Assembly: GCF_000158195.2 (NCBI RefSeq) | Contig: NZ_GL987988.1 | Location: 391,371 to 455,370, forward strand | Length of the DNA: 64,000 nucleotides | Direction of reading: 5' to 3' | Source of the DNA: Fusobacterium mortiferum ATCC 9817 | GTDB lineage: Bacteria > Fusobacteriota > Fusobacteriia > Fusobacteriales > Fusobacteriaceae | In this document: piece by piece, positions 9,205-18,379 of the stretch | Numbering within the stretch: the stretch's first letter is position 1 | Layout: every line of letters starts with the position of its first letter | Notes under the pieces: model-generated | What the model was told of the DNA's origin: nothing | The model's database searches: none | The model's input: the letters and a program-made list of their open reading frames with translations, nothing else | Program-made: the position numbers and the translations under genes

Positions 9205-10380
9205 TTATAGAGTCTTATTTTTATTCAGATAATCTAGAGCATATTGAGAATAATATGCTACCCCATATACAAAAGCATCTTCATCAACTTCAAATTTTCC
9301 ATGGTGATGAGGATAACATGCACCTTTTTCTGGATTTCCAGCTCCAAGTTTTGTCATTACTCCAGGAACTATTGAAGAAAATTCTGAGAAATCCTCTCCA
9401 CCAGTTTCAGGTCCTACCATTACAACTTTTTCAGCTCCTACTATTTTAGCTGCTGTTTCTTGAGCAAGCTTAGCACACTCTTCATCATTAATAGTAGGTT
9501 TTACAGCATTTTCATATTCTACCACAGCTTCAGCTCTATATGCTTCAGCTGTACATTTTGCTATTCTTTCAATAGCAGCAGATATAGTTTTAAAATATTC
9601 AGGGTCATAATATCTAACTGTTCCTTCTAATACAGCAGTAGGAGCTATAACATTAAATCTAGTTCCTGAGTGTATAGAACCTATTGTAACAACAGCTGGT
9701 TGAAGAGGTGTAAGTTCTCTGCTTACTATACTTTGAAGATTCATAATAGTAGCCCCTCCTACTACAACAGCATCTACACATTGGTGAGGAGCAGAACCAT
9801 GTCCACCTTTTCCAGTTATAGTTATTTTAAACTTATCAGCTGCTGCCATTCTAGGACCAGCTTCAGCATTGATAGTTCCAACAGGTAGCATAGAAGCTAT
9901 ATGGATTCCCATAGCTGAATCTACACCTTCAAGTGCTCCCTCTTCTACCATTTTTCTAGCTCCCTTTCCCACCTCTTCTCCAGGTTGGAAGAAGAATTTC
10001 ACAGTTCCATATATCTCATCTTTCATTTCATTAAGAACTTTTACAGCTCCAAGTAGCATAGCAGCATGAGTATCATGTCCACAAGCATGCATTAGTCCAG
10101 GATTTTTAGAAGCATAATCTTTTCCAGTTTCCTCTACAACAGCAAGAGCATCTATATCTCCCCTTAGAGCTATACATTTTCCAGGATGAGCACCTTTTAT
10201 TGTAGCTATTACTCCTGTTCCAGCTATTCCTCTATACTCTACTCCCATTTTTTCTAGTTCCTCTTTTATTCTTTTAGAAGTGTTGTATTCTTCCATACTT
10301 GCTTCTGGATTTTGATGAAACTCTCTTCTCATAGATATTACATAATCGTGATATTTTTTAGCTAACTCCATTGTTTTCAT
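9205..10380 (-). CDS. M20 family amidohydrolase (HipO/AbgB-like carboxypeptidase)
   Basis: Zinc- or cobalt-type M20D hydrolase of 391 residues that removes acyl groups from N-acyl amino acids or splits dipeptides in the cytosol. Metal motifs: ALRGDIDAL (residues 71-79), MHACGHDTH with Cys100 and His102, and QPGEEVGKG around 133, with PHHHGKFEVDE near the C-terminus. The dimerisation domain GKGGHGSAPH is intact. GGAGG sits 9 nt before ATG. It lies between two paralogous solute-binding proteins with gaps of 24 and 16 bp, so uptake and hydrolysis appear co-expressed. Confidence 0.9.
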   Translation of the reverse strand: MKTMELAKKYHDYVISMRREFHQNPEASMEEYNTSKRIKEELEKMGVEYRGIAGTGVIATIKGAHPGKCIALRGDIDALAVVEETGKDYASKNPGLMHACGHDTHAAMLLGAVKVLNEMKDEIYGTVKFFFQPGEEVGKGARKMVEEGALEGVDSAMGIHIASMLPVGTINAEAGPRMAAADKFKITITGKGGHGSAPHQCVDAVVVGGATIMNLQSIVSRELTPLQPAVVTIGSIHSGTRFNVIAPTAVLEGTVRYYDPEYFKTISAAIERIAKCTAEAYRAEAVVEYENAVKPTINDEECAKLAQETAAKIVGAEKVVMVGPETGGEDFSEFSSIVPGVMTKLGAGNPEKGACYPHHHGKFEVDEDAFVYGVAYYSQYALDYLNKNKTL

Positions 10381-10396
10381 AAACTATAACCTCCAA

Positions 10397-11962
10397 TTAA
10401 TTCTCTTTTACTGCATACATATTTCTTATATCAATATATCCATCATTACGAAAAACTACATTTTTAACATTTTTTCTAACTGCTACATTTAACATTGGGT
10501 AAACTAAAGTGTAGTGAGGTAACTCTTCTTGTAAAATATTTTGAGCTTGAGCATAAGCTTCACTTCTTACAGTTTTATCAACAGAATATCTACCAGTGTC
10601 TAAAGCTTTATCTACATCTGTATTTTCAAAGTAGCTTCTATTTCCTGATAAACCTTTTTGTGAAGAGTGGAATAAAGCATATAAAGCAGCATCTCCATCA
10701 CTTGTAGAGTTCCAAGATAATAAGTATAATTGTTTTTTAGGTTGAGCAGTTCTAGTTACATAAGCTCCCCATTCCCAAATTTTTATCTCAGCATTGATTC
10801 CAATATTTCTCAATTGTTCTTGCATAATAACACACATATCAACTCTAGCTCCATCATCATTAACCCATAACTCTATATCAAATCCATTTGGGTATCCAGC
10901 TTCAGCTAATAATTGTTTAGCTTTCTCTATATTTTGAGAATATTGCTTAGCAGGAGTGATGTGGTCTACACATGAACTAGGCATAGGTGAATCAGCTACT
11001 ACAGCAGAACCTTGAAATACTGTATTAACTAAGATATCCTTGTCAACAGCATATGCTATAGCCTCTCTTACTCTCTTGTCTGTAAATATTGGATTAGTTT
11101 GGTCAAATCCTAAGTATAATGATGAAGGTGAAGAGATTTCTAAAAATTCCATCTCATCATTGTTCTTAACAGCTTCTTTATCCATAATTCCAATATCAAA
11201 AGCTATATCAGCTTCACCAGTTTCCAAAGCAATCATTCTATTGCTAACTTCTGTGATTATTCTTAAAGTAATCTCTCTCACTTGAGGTTTTCCTTGGAAT
11301 GAGTCATCAAAAGCTTCCATAACGATTCTATCTCCAGGTATCCAATCTTTAAATTTATATTGTCCAGTTCCCACAGGAGATTTGAAAAAGTTTTCCTCTC
11401 CCACCTCTTCTACGGCTCTTTTACAAACAATAGAAGCTTGAGTTTGAGCTAAGTTTGTCATAAGAGGTCCAAAAGGTTTATCAGTAGTAACTTTTACTGT
11501 ATATTTGTCAACTACTGATACCTCTGTTATAGGTGCAAATAGATATCCAGTTTGATTAGATTTTCTAGCTCTATCTAAAGTAAATTTCACATCTTCTGCA
11601 GTCATCTCATCTCCATTGTGGAATTTTACTCCCTTTCTTAAATGGAAGATAACATTGCAATCATCAACATTCTCCCAAGATTCAGCTAAGCAAGGTTGAA
11701 TATTTAAATCTTTATCAAATACTAAAAGTCCATTGAACATCATCTGTATTGGTTTATTTGATGAAGTATCTATTGTTCTTTGTGGATCTAATGTTTTTGC
11801 ATCAGCTTTTACAGCAATAGTTACTCTATCTTTATTTTCTAAAATCGTCTCCCCACGATTTTCTATTTTTTTCTCCTCTTTAGAAGATTTCATTCCCATA
11901 AATAATACTGCTCCAATAATAACAGCTCCAGCTATAATTTGTTTCACTCTTTTATTTTCCAT
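10397..11962 (-). CDS. Family 5 extracellular solute-binding protein (paralogue)
   Basis: Second SBP_bac_5 protein, 521 residues, with an N-terminal membrane/signal segment (IIAGAVIIGAVLFMGM) and no lipobox. It matches the downstream paralogue along its length, for instance DDGARVDMCVIMQEQL against DDGPRVDMCVIIQDQL and YLLSWNSTSDGD against YFLSWNSSGDGD. ATG 11962 is preferred because AAGGGAG lies 8 nt upstream; GTG 11969-11971 would overlap that site. The reading frame of a 38-codon leader ORF overlaps its first codons, suggesting translational coupling. Same missing-permease situation as its paralogue. Confidence 0.87.
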   Translation of the reverse strand: MENKRVKQIIAGAVIIGAVLFMGMKSSKEEKKIENRGETILENKDRVTIAVKADAKTLDPQRTIDTSSNKPIQMMFNGLLVFDKDLNIQPCLAESWENVDDCNVIFHLRKGVKFHNGDEMTAEDVKFTLDRARKSNQTGYLFAPITEVSVVDKYTVKVTTDKPFGPLMTNLAQTQASIVCKRAVEEVGEENFFKSPVGTGQYKFKDWIPGDRIVMEAFDDSFQGKPQVREITLRIITEVSNRMIALETGEADIAFDIGIMDKEAVKNNDEMEFLEISSPSSLYLGFDQTNPIFTDKRVREAIAYAVDKDILVNTVFQGSAVVADSPMPSSCVDHITPAKQYSQNIEKAKQLLAEAGYPNGFDIELWVNDDGARVDMCVIMQEQLRNIGINAEIKIWEWGAYVTRTAQPKKQLYLLSWNSTSDGDAALYALFHSSQKGLSGNRSYFENTDVDKALDTGRYSVDKTVRSEAYAQAQNILQEELPHYTLVYPMLNVAVRKNVKNVVFRNDGYIDIRNMYAVKEN

Positions 11963-12060
11963 CTCCAACACTCCCTTGTTTTTATCACAATATTTTTATT
12001 ATCTCCTTTAAATCCTTTTTGTGATAAACAGAGTAGTGAATAGTTTTTAAAATTTTTCAT
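11944..12060 (-). CDS. Possible 38-aa leader peptide ORF upstream of the SBP operon
   Basis: Short ORF starting MKNFKNYSLLCLSQKGFK and ending ECWRWKIKE, whose TGA lies 19 nt inside the downstream solute-binding protein gene. Its ATG is preceded by a perfect AGGAGG with 8-nt spacing, better than that of the main gene. A 10-bp inverted repeat (11981-11990 with 12019-12028) lies within it. No family is recognised; it could be a regulatory leader peptide or chance. The strong ribosome site and the overlap are the only support. Confidence 0.4.
   Translation of the reverse strand: MKNFKNYSLLCLSQKGFKGDNKNIVIKTRECWRWKIKE
11981..12028. repeat. 10-bp inverted repeat in the SBP operon leader
   Basis: TTTATCACAA at 11981-11990 is the exact reverse complement of TTGTGATAAA at 12019-12028, enclosing 28 nt that contain an AAAGGAG. 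In the minus-strand RNA it can form a hairpin just upstream of the main ribosome site. Confidence 0.5.
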
Positions 12061-12089
12061 AATGATTTCCTCCTAATTTTTATTGGTAT

Positions 12090-12116
12090 AAAAAAAACAG
12101 CCCTGTTAGGCTGTTT
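12090..12116 (-). terminator. Terminator or attenuator between the 52-aa ORF and the leader ORF
   Basis: Stem AAACAGCC (12095-12102) with GGCTGTTT (12109-12116), 6-nt loop; on the minus strand it is followed by eight T residues. It follows the 52-aa gene and precedes the solute-binding operon, so read-through may set operon expression. Confidence 0.8.
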
Positions 12117-12169
12117 ATAACAAATTAATAAATATATTTACACTCTAAATTAAAGTTAGCTTAAAAAAG

Positions 12170-12328
12170 CTATAAAACTTTAGAGCTAGATATATAAGAA
12201 TTTGATTCAAAGAATTGAATAAACTTTCCCCTAACATAATTTTTTGTATATGAAATTAAACTCATAGATATTATTATGAGCAGTATTATACATATGACAA
12301 AAAGTATTATGCTAAGTGACATCATCAT
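12170..12328 (-). CDS. 52-aa single-pass membrane peptide
   Basis: Small gene encoding MMMSLSIILFVICIILLI followed by more hydrophobic sequence to about residue 26, then a basic stretch YTKNYVRGKF and a polar tail ending SSSKVL. It has AGGAGG 9 nt before three consecutive ATG codons and a near-ideal promoter directly upstream, and is closed by a terminator; together these make it a convincing real gene despite its size. No family recognised. It may be a membrane regulator or transporter accessory, or unrelated to the binding-protein genes behind it. Confidence 0.65.
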   Translation of the reverse strand: MMMSLSIILFVICIILLIIISMSLISYTKNYVRGKFIQFFESNSYISSSKVL

Positions 12329-12370
12329 ATCTTTGAACCTCCTTTTTTTAAATCTTGTTTCTTGTAAAGA

Positions 12371-12399
12371 AGTATAATACTAAATTGAAAAAATTGCAA
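12371..12399 (-). promoter_or_regulatory. Promoter for the 52-aa peptide gene
   Basis: Minus-strand TTGCAA (12394-12399) and TATACT (12371-12376) with a 17-bp spacer. Transcript would start near 12364, giving a 36-nt leader. No clear second promoter is seen before the solute-binding genes. Confidence 0.7.
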
Positions 12400-12503
12400 G
12401 TGTTTTTTTATAAAAATTTTTTTAAAATAGAAAAAGCTAGAAAAAAAAAGGAGTTTATAGTAAGATATTTTTATAAAAGTAAAAGTATCAGGAGGAGAGT
12501 TTT

Positions 12504-13166
12504 TTGAAAAAAGAGAGTATCAGATTTTTAAAATTATTTGTGGGACTTTTTATATGTTCCTTAGGTTGTGTTACAATTCTAAAATCTAATTTGGGATTAG
12601 CACCTTGGGATGTATTACATCAAGGAGTATCTAAAGTAACAGGGATAACTATAGGGCAAGCTAGTATTAGTTTAGGAGTAATAATTGTTTTGATGGATAT
12701 ATTTTTAGGACAGCCAATAGGGGTAGGAACAGTTCTAAACTTTATATTCATAGGGCTTTTTATGGACTTGATAATATTTTTAGATTTCATACCTATATTT
12801 CAAAATTTATTTGCTAGAATAATAGAGTTGTTAATAGGAATTTTCTTTTATAGTTATGGAACATATCTCTATATGACACAGGGTATGGGTTGTGGTCCAA
12901 GAGATGGATTTATGCAGGTACTAACTAAAAGATTTAATAAGCCAGTAAGTGTAATAAAGAATGGGATAGAAATAATAGCCTTTGTAATAGGGTGGTTGCT
13001 TGGAGGAAAATTAGGGATAGGAACTATTGTAACAGCTCTTGTAATGGGGATATGGTTGCAATGGATGTTTAAATTTGGAGGGGTAGATATAAAGAAATTA
13101 CATCACAGAAATATAAAAGAGGAGCTTTTACATTTAAATAGAGTGGTAAGAGGTTTTGAAGATTAG
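12504..13166 (+). CDS. YczE/YyaS/YitT-type integral membrane protein
   Basis: Polytopic inner-membrane protein of 220 residues with five or six hydrophobic segments. The conserved features of the YczE group are present: SNLGLAPWDVLHQGVS near residue 30, TIGQASISLGV, and QGMGCGPRDGFMQVL near 125. Start is TTG 12504 behind GGAGGAG. Its end is 10 nt from the cobQ start, so the two are probably cotranscribed. YczE proteins are of unclear function; a transport role for a cobalamin-linked compound is only a guess from the neighbour. Confidence 0.75.
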   Translation: MKKESIRFLKLFVGLFICSLGCVTILKSNLGLAPWDVLHQGVSKVTGITIGQASISLGVIIVLMDIFLGQPIGVGTVLNFIFIGLFMDLIIFLDFIPIFQNLFARIIELLIGIFFYSYGTYLYMTQGMGCGPRDGFMQVLTKRFNKPVSVIKNGIEIIAFVIGWLLGGKLGIGTIVTALVMGIWLQWMFKFGGVDIKKLHHRNIKEELLHLNRVVRGFED

Positions 13167-13176
13167 TGGAGGTCAT

Positions 13177-14673
13177 ATGCATAAAAAGATTATGATACAG
13201 GGAACAGGTTCATCAGTAGGAAAAAGTATAATTACAGCTGGATTGTGTAGAGTATTTGCTCAAGATGGGTATAGAGTTTCCCCTTTTAAATCTCAAAATA
13301 TGGCACTTAATTCTTTTGTGGACATAGAGGGGCTTGAGATGGGAAGAGCACAGGTAGTACAGGCAGAGGCTAGTAAAGAGATACCTAGAGCTTTTATGAA
13401 TCCCATACTTTTAAAACCTAACTCTGATAATAATTCGCAAGTGATAATAGAGGGAAAACCTATAAGTAATACGGGAGCTAAGGATTATTTTGCTAACTCA
13501 AAACTATGGAAAGAGGTAGCTTTAAGAAACTATAAAAAGATAGAGGAAAATTTTGATATAGGAGTATTAGAGGGAGGAGGAAGCCCTGCAGAGATAAATC
13601 TTAGAGAGTACGACTGTGTAAATATGGGAATGGCAGAATTGGTAGATGCTCCAGTGATATTGGTAGGAAATATAGAGATTGGAGGGGTATTTGCCTCTTT
13701 ATATGGAACTATTGCTCTTTTAGATAAAAAAGATAGAGATAGGATAAAGGGATTGATTATCAATAAGTTTAGAGGAGATATTGAAATATTAAAACCTGGA
13801 ATAGATATGCTTATGGAGAGATTAAAAACAGAGGGATTAGATATAAAGTTTTTAGGAGTTGTACCTTATGAAAAATTAGAGATAGAAGAGGAAGATACCC
13901 TAGCTAAAAAGATAAATGAGCATACTAAAAAAGATGGAGAGATAAAAATAAGTATAATCAGAACAGAGAAAATGTCTAACTATACAGATTTTGATGCTCT
14001 AAACCATTATTCTGATGTAGCTATAAACTATGTTTTTTCTAAAGAGGAATTGGGAGATGAGGATATAATTATTCTACCTGGAAGTAAAAGTACCATATCA
14101 GATTTAGAGAAGTTAAAAAGTAATGGAATCTATGAAAAGATAAAAGAGCTATATAAAAAAGGAACTATTGTAGTGGGAATATGTGGTGGATTTCAAATGC
14201 TAGGAAGAGAGGTATTAGATCCTCATCATATAGAGGGGGATAAAAAATCTACTGAGGGATTTGGATTTTTAGATATGATAACAACTATGGAAAAAATTAA
14301 ATGTACTAAGCAGAGTGAAAAGAGTATTTTATCTAATCTTTCTGGAACAATAATTGAAGGTTGTGAAGATATAAAAGTAAAAGGTTATGAGATTCATCAA
14401 GGAGTTACATTAGGAGATGAAAAAAATCTTGTGGAAGGAGATGAGTTTATCTTTACTGCTAAGGAGAATCTCTTTGCTACATATATCCACGGAATTTTTG
14501 ATAATGAGAAATTTACAAGAAAATTTTTAAATAATGTGAGAGTAAAAAAGGGATTAGAACTTTTAGAAGAGAGCTTTTCATTTACAGAGTTTAAGGAGAG
14601 AGAGTACGATAGATTAGCTAAACTTTTAAGAGAGAATTTAGATATTGATGAAATCTATAATATGATGAAATAA
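13177..14673 (+). CDS. cobQ: Cobyric acid synthase
   Basis: Amidates the b, d, e and g side chains of adenosylcobyrinic acid a,c-diamide using glutamine and ATP, late in cobalamin synthesis. The 498-residue protein has the P-loop-like GTGSSVGKS (residues 9-17), the FKSQNMALNSF and EGGGSPAEINL motifs of the synthetase half, and a class I glutaminase half with nucleophile Cys336 in GICGGFQMLG and His438 in YIHGIFDN. ATG 13177 follows GTGGAGG with short spacing; an in-frame start at 13156 lies inside the previous gene without a ribosome site. No other cob genes are in the window. Confidence 0.95.
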   Translation: MHKKIMIQGTGSSVGKSIITAGLCRVFAQDGYRVSPFKSQNMALNSFVDIEGLEMGRAQVVQAEASKEIPRAFMNPILLKPNSDNNSQVIIEGKPISNTGAKDYFANSKLWKEVALRNYKKIEENFDIGVLEGGGSPAEINLREYDCVNMGMAELVDAPVILVGNIEIGGVFASLYGTIALLDKKDRDRIKGLIINKFRGDIEILKPGIDMLMERLKTEGLDIKFLGVVPYEKLEIEEEDTLAKKINEHTKKDGEIKISIIRTEKMSNYTDFDALNHYSDVAINYVFSKEELGDEDIIILPGSKSTISDLEKLKSNGIYEKIKELYKKGTIVVGICGGFQMLGREVLDPHHIEGDKKSTEGFGFLDMITTMEKIKCTKQSEKSILSNLSGTIIEGCEDIKVKGYEIHQGVTLGDEKNLVEGDEFIFTAKENLFATYIHGIFDNEKFTRKFLNNVRVKKGLELLEESFSFTEFKEREYDRLAKLLRENLDIDEIYNMMK

Positions 14674-14678
14674 AAAAG

Positions 14679-14714
14679 TGGACTGAGGCAATTTTTTTGC
14701 AACAGTCCATTTTT
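14679..14714. terminator. Bidirectional terminator between cobQ and the DUF1275 gene
   Basis: TGGACTG (14679-14685) pairs with CAGTCCA (14703-14709), with an inner GCAA/TTGC pairing. T-runs flank both sides, so it serves both converging genes. Confidence 0.88.
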
Positions 14715-14716
14715 CC

Positions 14717-15406
14717 TTATTGAAAATGATAATGTTCATCAGTAAGATGAAGAACGTGTCTATATCTATGTCTTAAAGAGAAATATATAAAAGCGATAGT
14801 TAAATAACCAATACCTGCTATTATAAAAACACCATCTTTAAAAAGGAAATAAAGCTCTACTCCACAGAAACCACCAACTAAAAAAGCTAGAACACTAAAT
14901 AAACAGAAATAAACTTTCCATTTATCTTGTATTTTTCCTTTTAGACAGTGTCCAAGATATACTCCAGCATCTGTAATATTTCCACTGATATGGCTAGTTC
15001 TTACAACAACTCCCTTATAAGAGATAAAAAGTCCATTTTGTACCCCTATCATAAAAGGTAGGTAGTAAAAAAATAGCCAAGTATCTTTTACAGTAGTGTA
15101 TAAAATAAGAAGTCCAACACCTAAAATAAGCATAGAATATCCATATCTTCTTTTTAGGTTAAACTCTCTACCATCAACAAGAAAACCAGAGATAGTAGAA
15201 CCAAGAGCAAAAGCTATAATAATAGAGAGAATTTTAAAAACCTCTGAAAGATTTCCTTGCCCGATATTAATAGCCACCTTAGATACGTGTCCAGTGAAGT
15301 GTGAAACAGTATAGGAGTATTTAACAATACTAACTGTATTAATAAATCCCCCAAAAAAACATAACATATAAATCCAATGTAATAAAAGTCTATGTAAAAC
15401 TTTCAT
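14717..15406 (-). CDS. DUF1275 (YoaK-like) membrane protein
   Basis: Inner-membrane protein of 229 residues with about six hydrophobic segments. The DUF1275 signatures are visible: GGFINTVSIVKYSYTVSHFTGHVS at the N-terminus (a glycine-rich helix then FTGHVS), the middle NGLFISYKGVVVRTSHISGNITDAG block, and a His-rich end DEHYHF. Function of the family is not established; some members are suspected transporters. Monocistronic, convergent with cobQ through a shared terminator. Confidence 0.85.
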   Translation of the reverse strand: MKVLHRLLLHWIYMLCFFGGFINTVSIVKYSYTVSHFTGHVSKVAINIGQGNLSEVFKILSIIIAFALGSTISGFLVDGREFNLKRRYGYSMLILGVGLLILYTTVKDTWLFFYYLPFMIGVQNGLFISYKGVVVRTSHISGNITDAGVYLGHCLKGKIQDKWKVYFCLFSVLAFLVGGFCGVELYFLFKDGVFIIAGIGYLTIAFIYFSLRHRYRHVLHLTDEHYHFQ

Positions 15407-15559
15407 CTACTCACCCCAAATAATTTTATCCACTTAATTTGATAATAACCTTTTTTTCAAAAAAATTCAAGTATAATTTAACAAATATTTGGAAAAAATT
15501 TCAGTGGGAAAAATAATTAGATATGATATAATTTATTTGAAAAGAAAAGGAGGGAAGAG

Positions 15560-18379
15560 ATGGAATTAAATGAGAAACAGTATGAGGCAGTAAGGAGCAC
15601 AGAGGGACCATTACTTTTGATTTCTGGACCAGGTTCTGGTAAAACTAGAACATTAGTAGAAAGGGCTATATATCTTTTAGTAGAGAAAAAAGTAAAACCA
15701 GAAAATATTTTTCTTTCAACTTTTACAGAAAAATCAGCTAGGGAGTTATTAGTAAGAATATCTGATAGAATAAAAGAGAGCAATGAGAAAATAAATATAA
15801 ATGAGATGTATATTGGAACTCTTCACTCTATATTTTTAAGAATGATAGATGAGAATATTGAGTACTCTTTTTTTAGAGATGGATATAGAGTATTAGATGA
15901 TATTGATCAACAATTTTTTATATATAGTAGAATAAAAAGATTTAGTGAGATAGAGGGATATAGAGATTTTTTTAAAGATATTCCAGGGATAAATAGTTGG
16001 GAGAGAAGTAAAAAAATTCTATGGTGGCTCAATAAGATAAATGAAGAGGGAAAAAGATTAGATAATATAAGAACTGAAAATAGAAAAATCCTATTTTTAA
16101 AAGAGGCTCATAGGGTATATCATGAGATGCTAGTAGAGGAAAATTTGATGGACTTTACTACTATTCAAAGAGAACTATATAGAATACTTCATAGAGAAGA
16201 GGTATTAGAAAAATTACAAAACAGAATAGAATATATAATGATAGATGAGTATCAGGATACTAATACTATTCAAGAAAAGATAATTTTTATGTTGGGAGCA
16301 AAAAAAGAGAATATCTGTGTAGTGGGAGATGATGACCAAGGAATATATAGATTTAGAGGGGCAACAGTTAGAAATATCTTAAGATTTCCAGAGAGATTTG
16401 AAAAGGGAAGATGTAAAAAGATAAACTTAGATATAAACTATCGTTCCCATGAGGATATTATAAGATTTTGCAATAGATGGATAAAGCTTATCAATTGGAG
16501 AGAGTTTAGGTATGAAAAAGAGATAGTGCCTCCAGAGGATAAAGAGTTTTCAAAAACTAGTGGAGTTATAAGAATAGGTGGAGATTCTGAGAAACATTGG
16601 AAGGATAATATATATAAATTTATAAAAAAACTCTATACAACTAAAAAAATATCTGATTATAGTCAAGTGGCTTTTCTTTTTAGAAGTGTGCAAAATCCTA
16701 ATGTAAAAGAGTTAAAAAACTATTTAGAAGAGTGTGGAATCCCAATATACTCTCCACGTTCTAAAGATTTTTTTGATAGAATTGAGATAAAGCTTACAAT
16801 AGGAGCTCTTCTTGTATATTTTCCTCAATGTAAATATCTAGTATTAGATGAGGTACAAAATAGAGGACAGTCAGTATTTTATTACTATAAAGATTGTTTA
16901 ACTCAATTAAAAAAAGTGATACAAAATGATGAAGAACTATATAAATGGTTAGTTGAAAGAAGAAAAGCCAATGCCAGTGAAGAGGTAATAACTATTCCAA
17001 GTTTAAGGAAGATTTTCTACTCTTTATTACAGTTTGAGACATTTAAAAAGTTTATAAAACTAGAGAGTGAAGGGGTAAATGAGGGAAGAGAAACATATAA
17101 TCTAGGAGTTTTTACTGAGATATTGGAAAAATTTGAGAGATTGTCTAAGGTAGAGGATATAGCTAAAGAGGAGATAGAAAAAGTTGTAAGATATTTCTTT
17201 ATGGTGTATATGAAAAATCTATATCAAAAAAGAGTAGATGAATATGAAAATAAAGAGGAGTTTCCACTGGGAGCTATCCCATTTCTTACTTTCCATCAAG
17301 CTAAAGGATTGGAGTTTCCAATTGTAGTAGTAGGTTCATTGGACTCTTCTCCTGTGGAGAGAGGAAAGACAGAGGAGGATATCCTTGAGGAGTTATTAAG
17401 GCTTGGGGATGATTATGAGCCAAGGGATAGGAAAAATATTTTTGATTTTTGGAGAATCTATTACACAGCTTTTTCTCGTGCTCAAAATCTTTTAGTACTT
17501 ACAAGTATAGAAAATCGTTCAGGAAGAAATGAGTTACCATCTAGAACTTTTAGACCAATGTATGAATCTATTCCATATGTAGATGATGAGAGATTTCAGT
17601 TAAAAAATTTAGAGGTAGAGCCATTAAAAGTTACAGAAAATAAAGAGTTATTATCATATACTGGGCATATACTTCTATATGAATTTTGTCCTTTAAAATA
17701 TAGATTTATTAAGGATTTTAAATTTAAAGCTCTAAGTAATCCTAAAACTTACTATGGAATTTTTGTGCATAAGGTAATAGAGAGAATACATAAAGAGTTT
17801 TTATCTGGAATTTTTCAAAGGGAGAGTTTAAAAGAGTTAATAGAAAATATAGGTAGCTCTTTAGAGAAAAATTTGAGAACTGATTTCAGTGGGGAGATAA
17901 GAGAAAAAGTAAAATTAGAGGTAGAGAGATACCTAGATAGAAATAATCTAAAGAGTATAATATCTACTGAGGTAAAAAACTATAGTGTAGAAAAAGATTA
18001 TATAATAGAGGGAACTCTAGATTTATTGAGAAAAACCTCTAATGGAGTAGAGCTAATAGATTTCAAAACAGGGGCTTATGATAAAGCTAGAGTAGAAATC
18101 TATAAAAGACAGTTAGAGATATATACATATCTTCTAAAGGAGAGATATACCCTTGACGAGACAAAAGCATATCTTTACTATATTGAGGAAGAAAATTCTC
18201 TAGTAGAGATAGAGCTAGAGGAAAAAAGTATAGATAGGACTATAAAAAGGTTTGATTATATAGCTGAAAGGCTTATCAGTGGAGATTTTAATCCAAGAGA
18301 GTATGGGGAAAAGTGTGGAGAGTGTGAATTTAAATGGTACTGTATGCCAAAGGAGGAGAAAGTTGAAACAAAATTATGA
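15560..18379 (+). CDS. UvrD/Rep-type helicase fused to an Fe-S PD-(D/E)XK nuclease
   Basis: DNA repair helicase-nuclease of 939 residues. Superfamily 1A motifs: Walker A GPGSGKT (23-29), DEYQDTN (229-235), VVGDDDQGIYRFRGA, INYRSHEDI, and FHQAKGLEF. The C-terminal quarter is a RecB/AddB-like nuclease with Asp821 in EGTLDLL and Asp834-x-Lys836 in LIDFKTG. Four cysteines, C710 before the nuclease core and C919, C922, C928 in CGECEFKWYC, match the [4Fe-4S] clamp of AddB and Cas4 enzymes. ATG follows AGGAGG. queH overlaps its end. It resembles a one-chain recombination or repair exonuclease; no addA/recB partner is nearby. Confidence 0.88.
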   Translation: MELNEKQYEAVRSTEGPLLLISGPGSGKTRTLVERAIYLLVEKKVKPENIFLSTFTEKSARELLVRISDRIKESNEKININEMYIGTLHSIFLRMIDENIEYSFFRDGYRVLDDIDQQFFIYSRIKRFSEIEGYRDFFKDIPGINSWERSKKILWWLNKINEEGKRLDNIRTENRKILFLKEAHRVYHEMLVEENLMDFTTIQRELYRILHREEVLEKLQNRIEYIMIDEYQDTNTIQEKIIFMLGAKKENICVVGDDDQGIYRFRGATVRNILRFPERFEKGRCKKINLDINYRSHEDIIRFCNRWIKLINWREFRYEKEIVPPEDKEFSKTSGVIRIGGDSEKHWKDNIYKFIKKLYTTKKISDYSQVAFLFRSVQNPNVKELKNYLEECGIPIYSPRSKDFFDRIEIKLTIGALLVYFPQCKYLVLDEVQNRGQSVFYYYKDCLTQLKKVIQNDEELYKWLVERRKANASEEVITIPSLRKIFYSLLQFETFKKFIKLESEGVNEGRETYNLGVFTEILEKFERLSKVEDIAKEEIEKVVRYFFMVYMKNLYQKRVDEYENKEEFPLGAIPFLTFHQAKGLEFPIVVVGSLDSSPVERGKTEEDILEELLRLGDDYEPRDRKNIFDFWRIYYTAFSRAQNLLVLTSIENRSGRNELPSRTFRPMYESIPYVDDERFQLKNLEVEPLKVTENKELLSYTGHILLYEFCPLKYRFIKDFKFKALSNPKTYYGIFVHKVIERIHKEFLSGIFQRESLKELIENIGSSLEKNLRTDFSGEIREKVKLEVERYLDRNNLKSIISTEVKNYSVEKDYIIEGTLDLLRKTSNGVELIDFKTGAYDKARVEIYKRQLEIYTYLLKERYTLDETKAYLYYIEEENSLVEIELEEKSIDRTIKRFDYIAERLISGDFNPREYGEKCGECEFKWYCMPKEEKVETKL

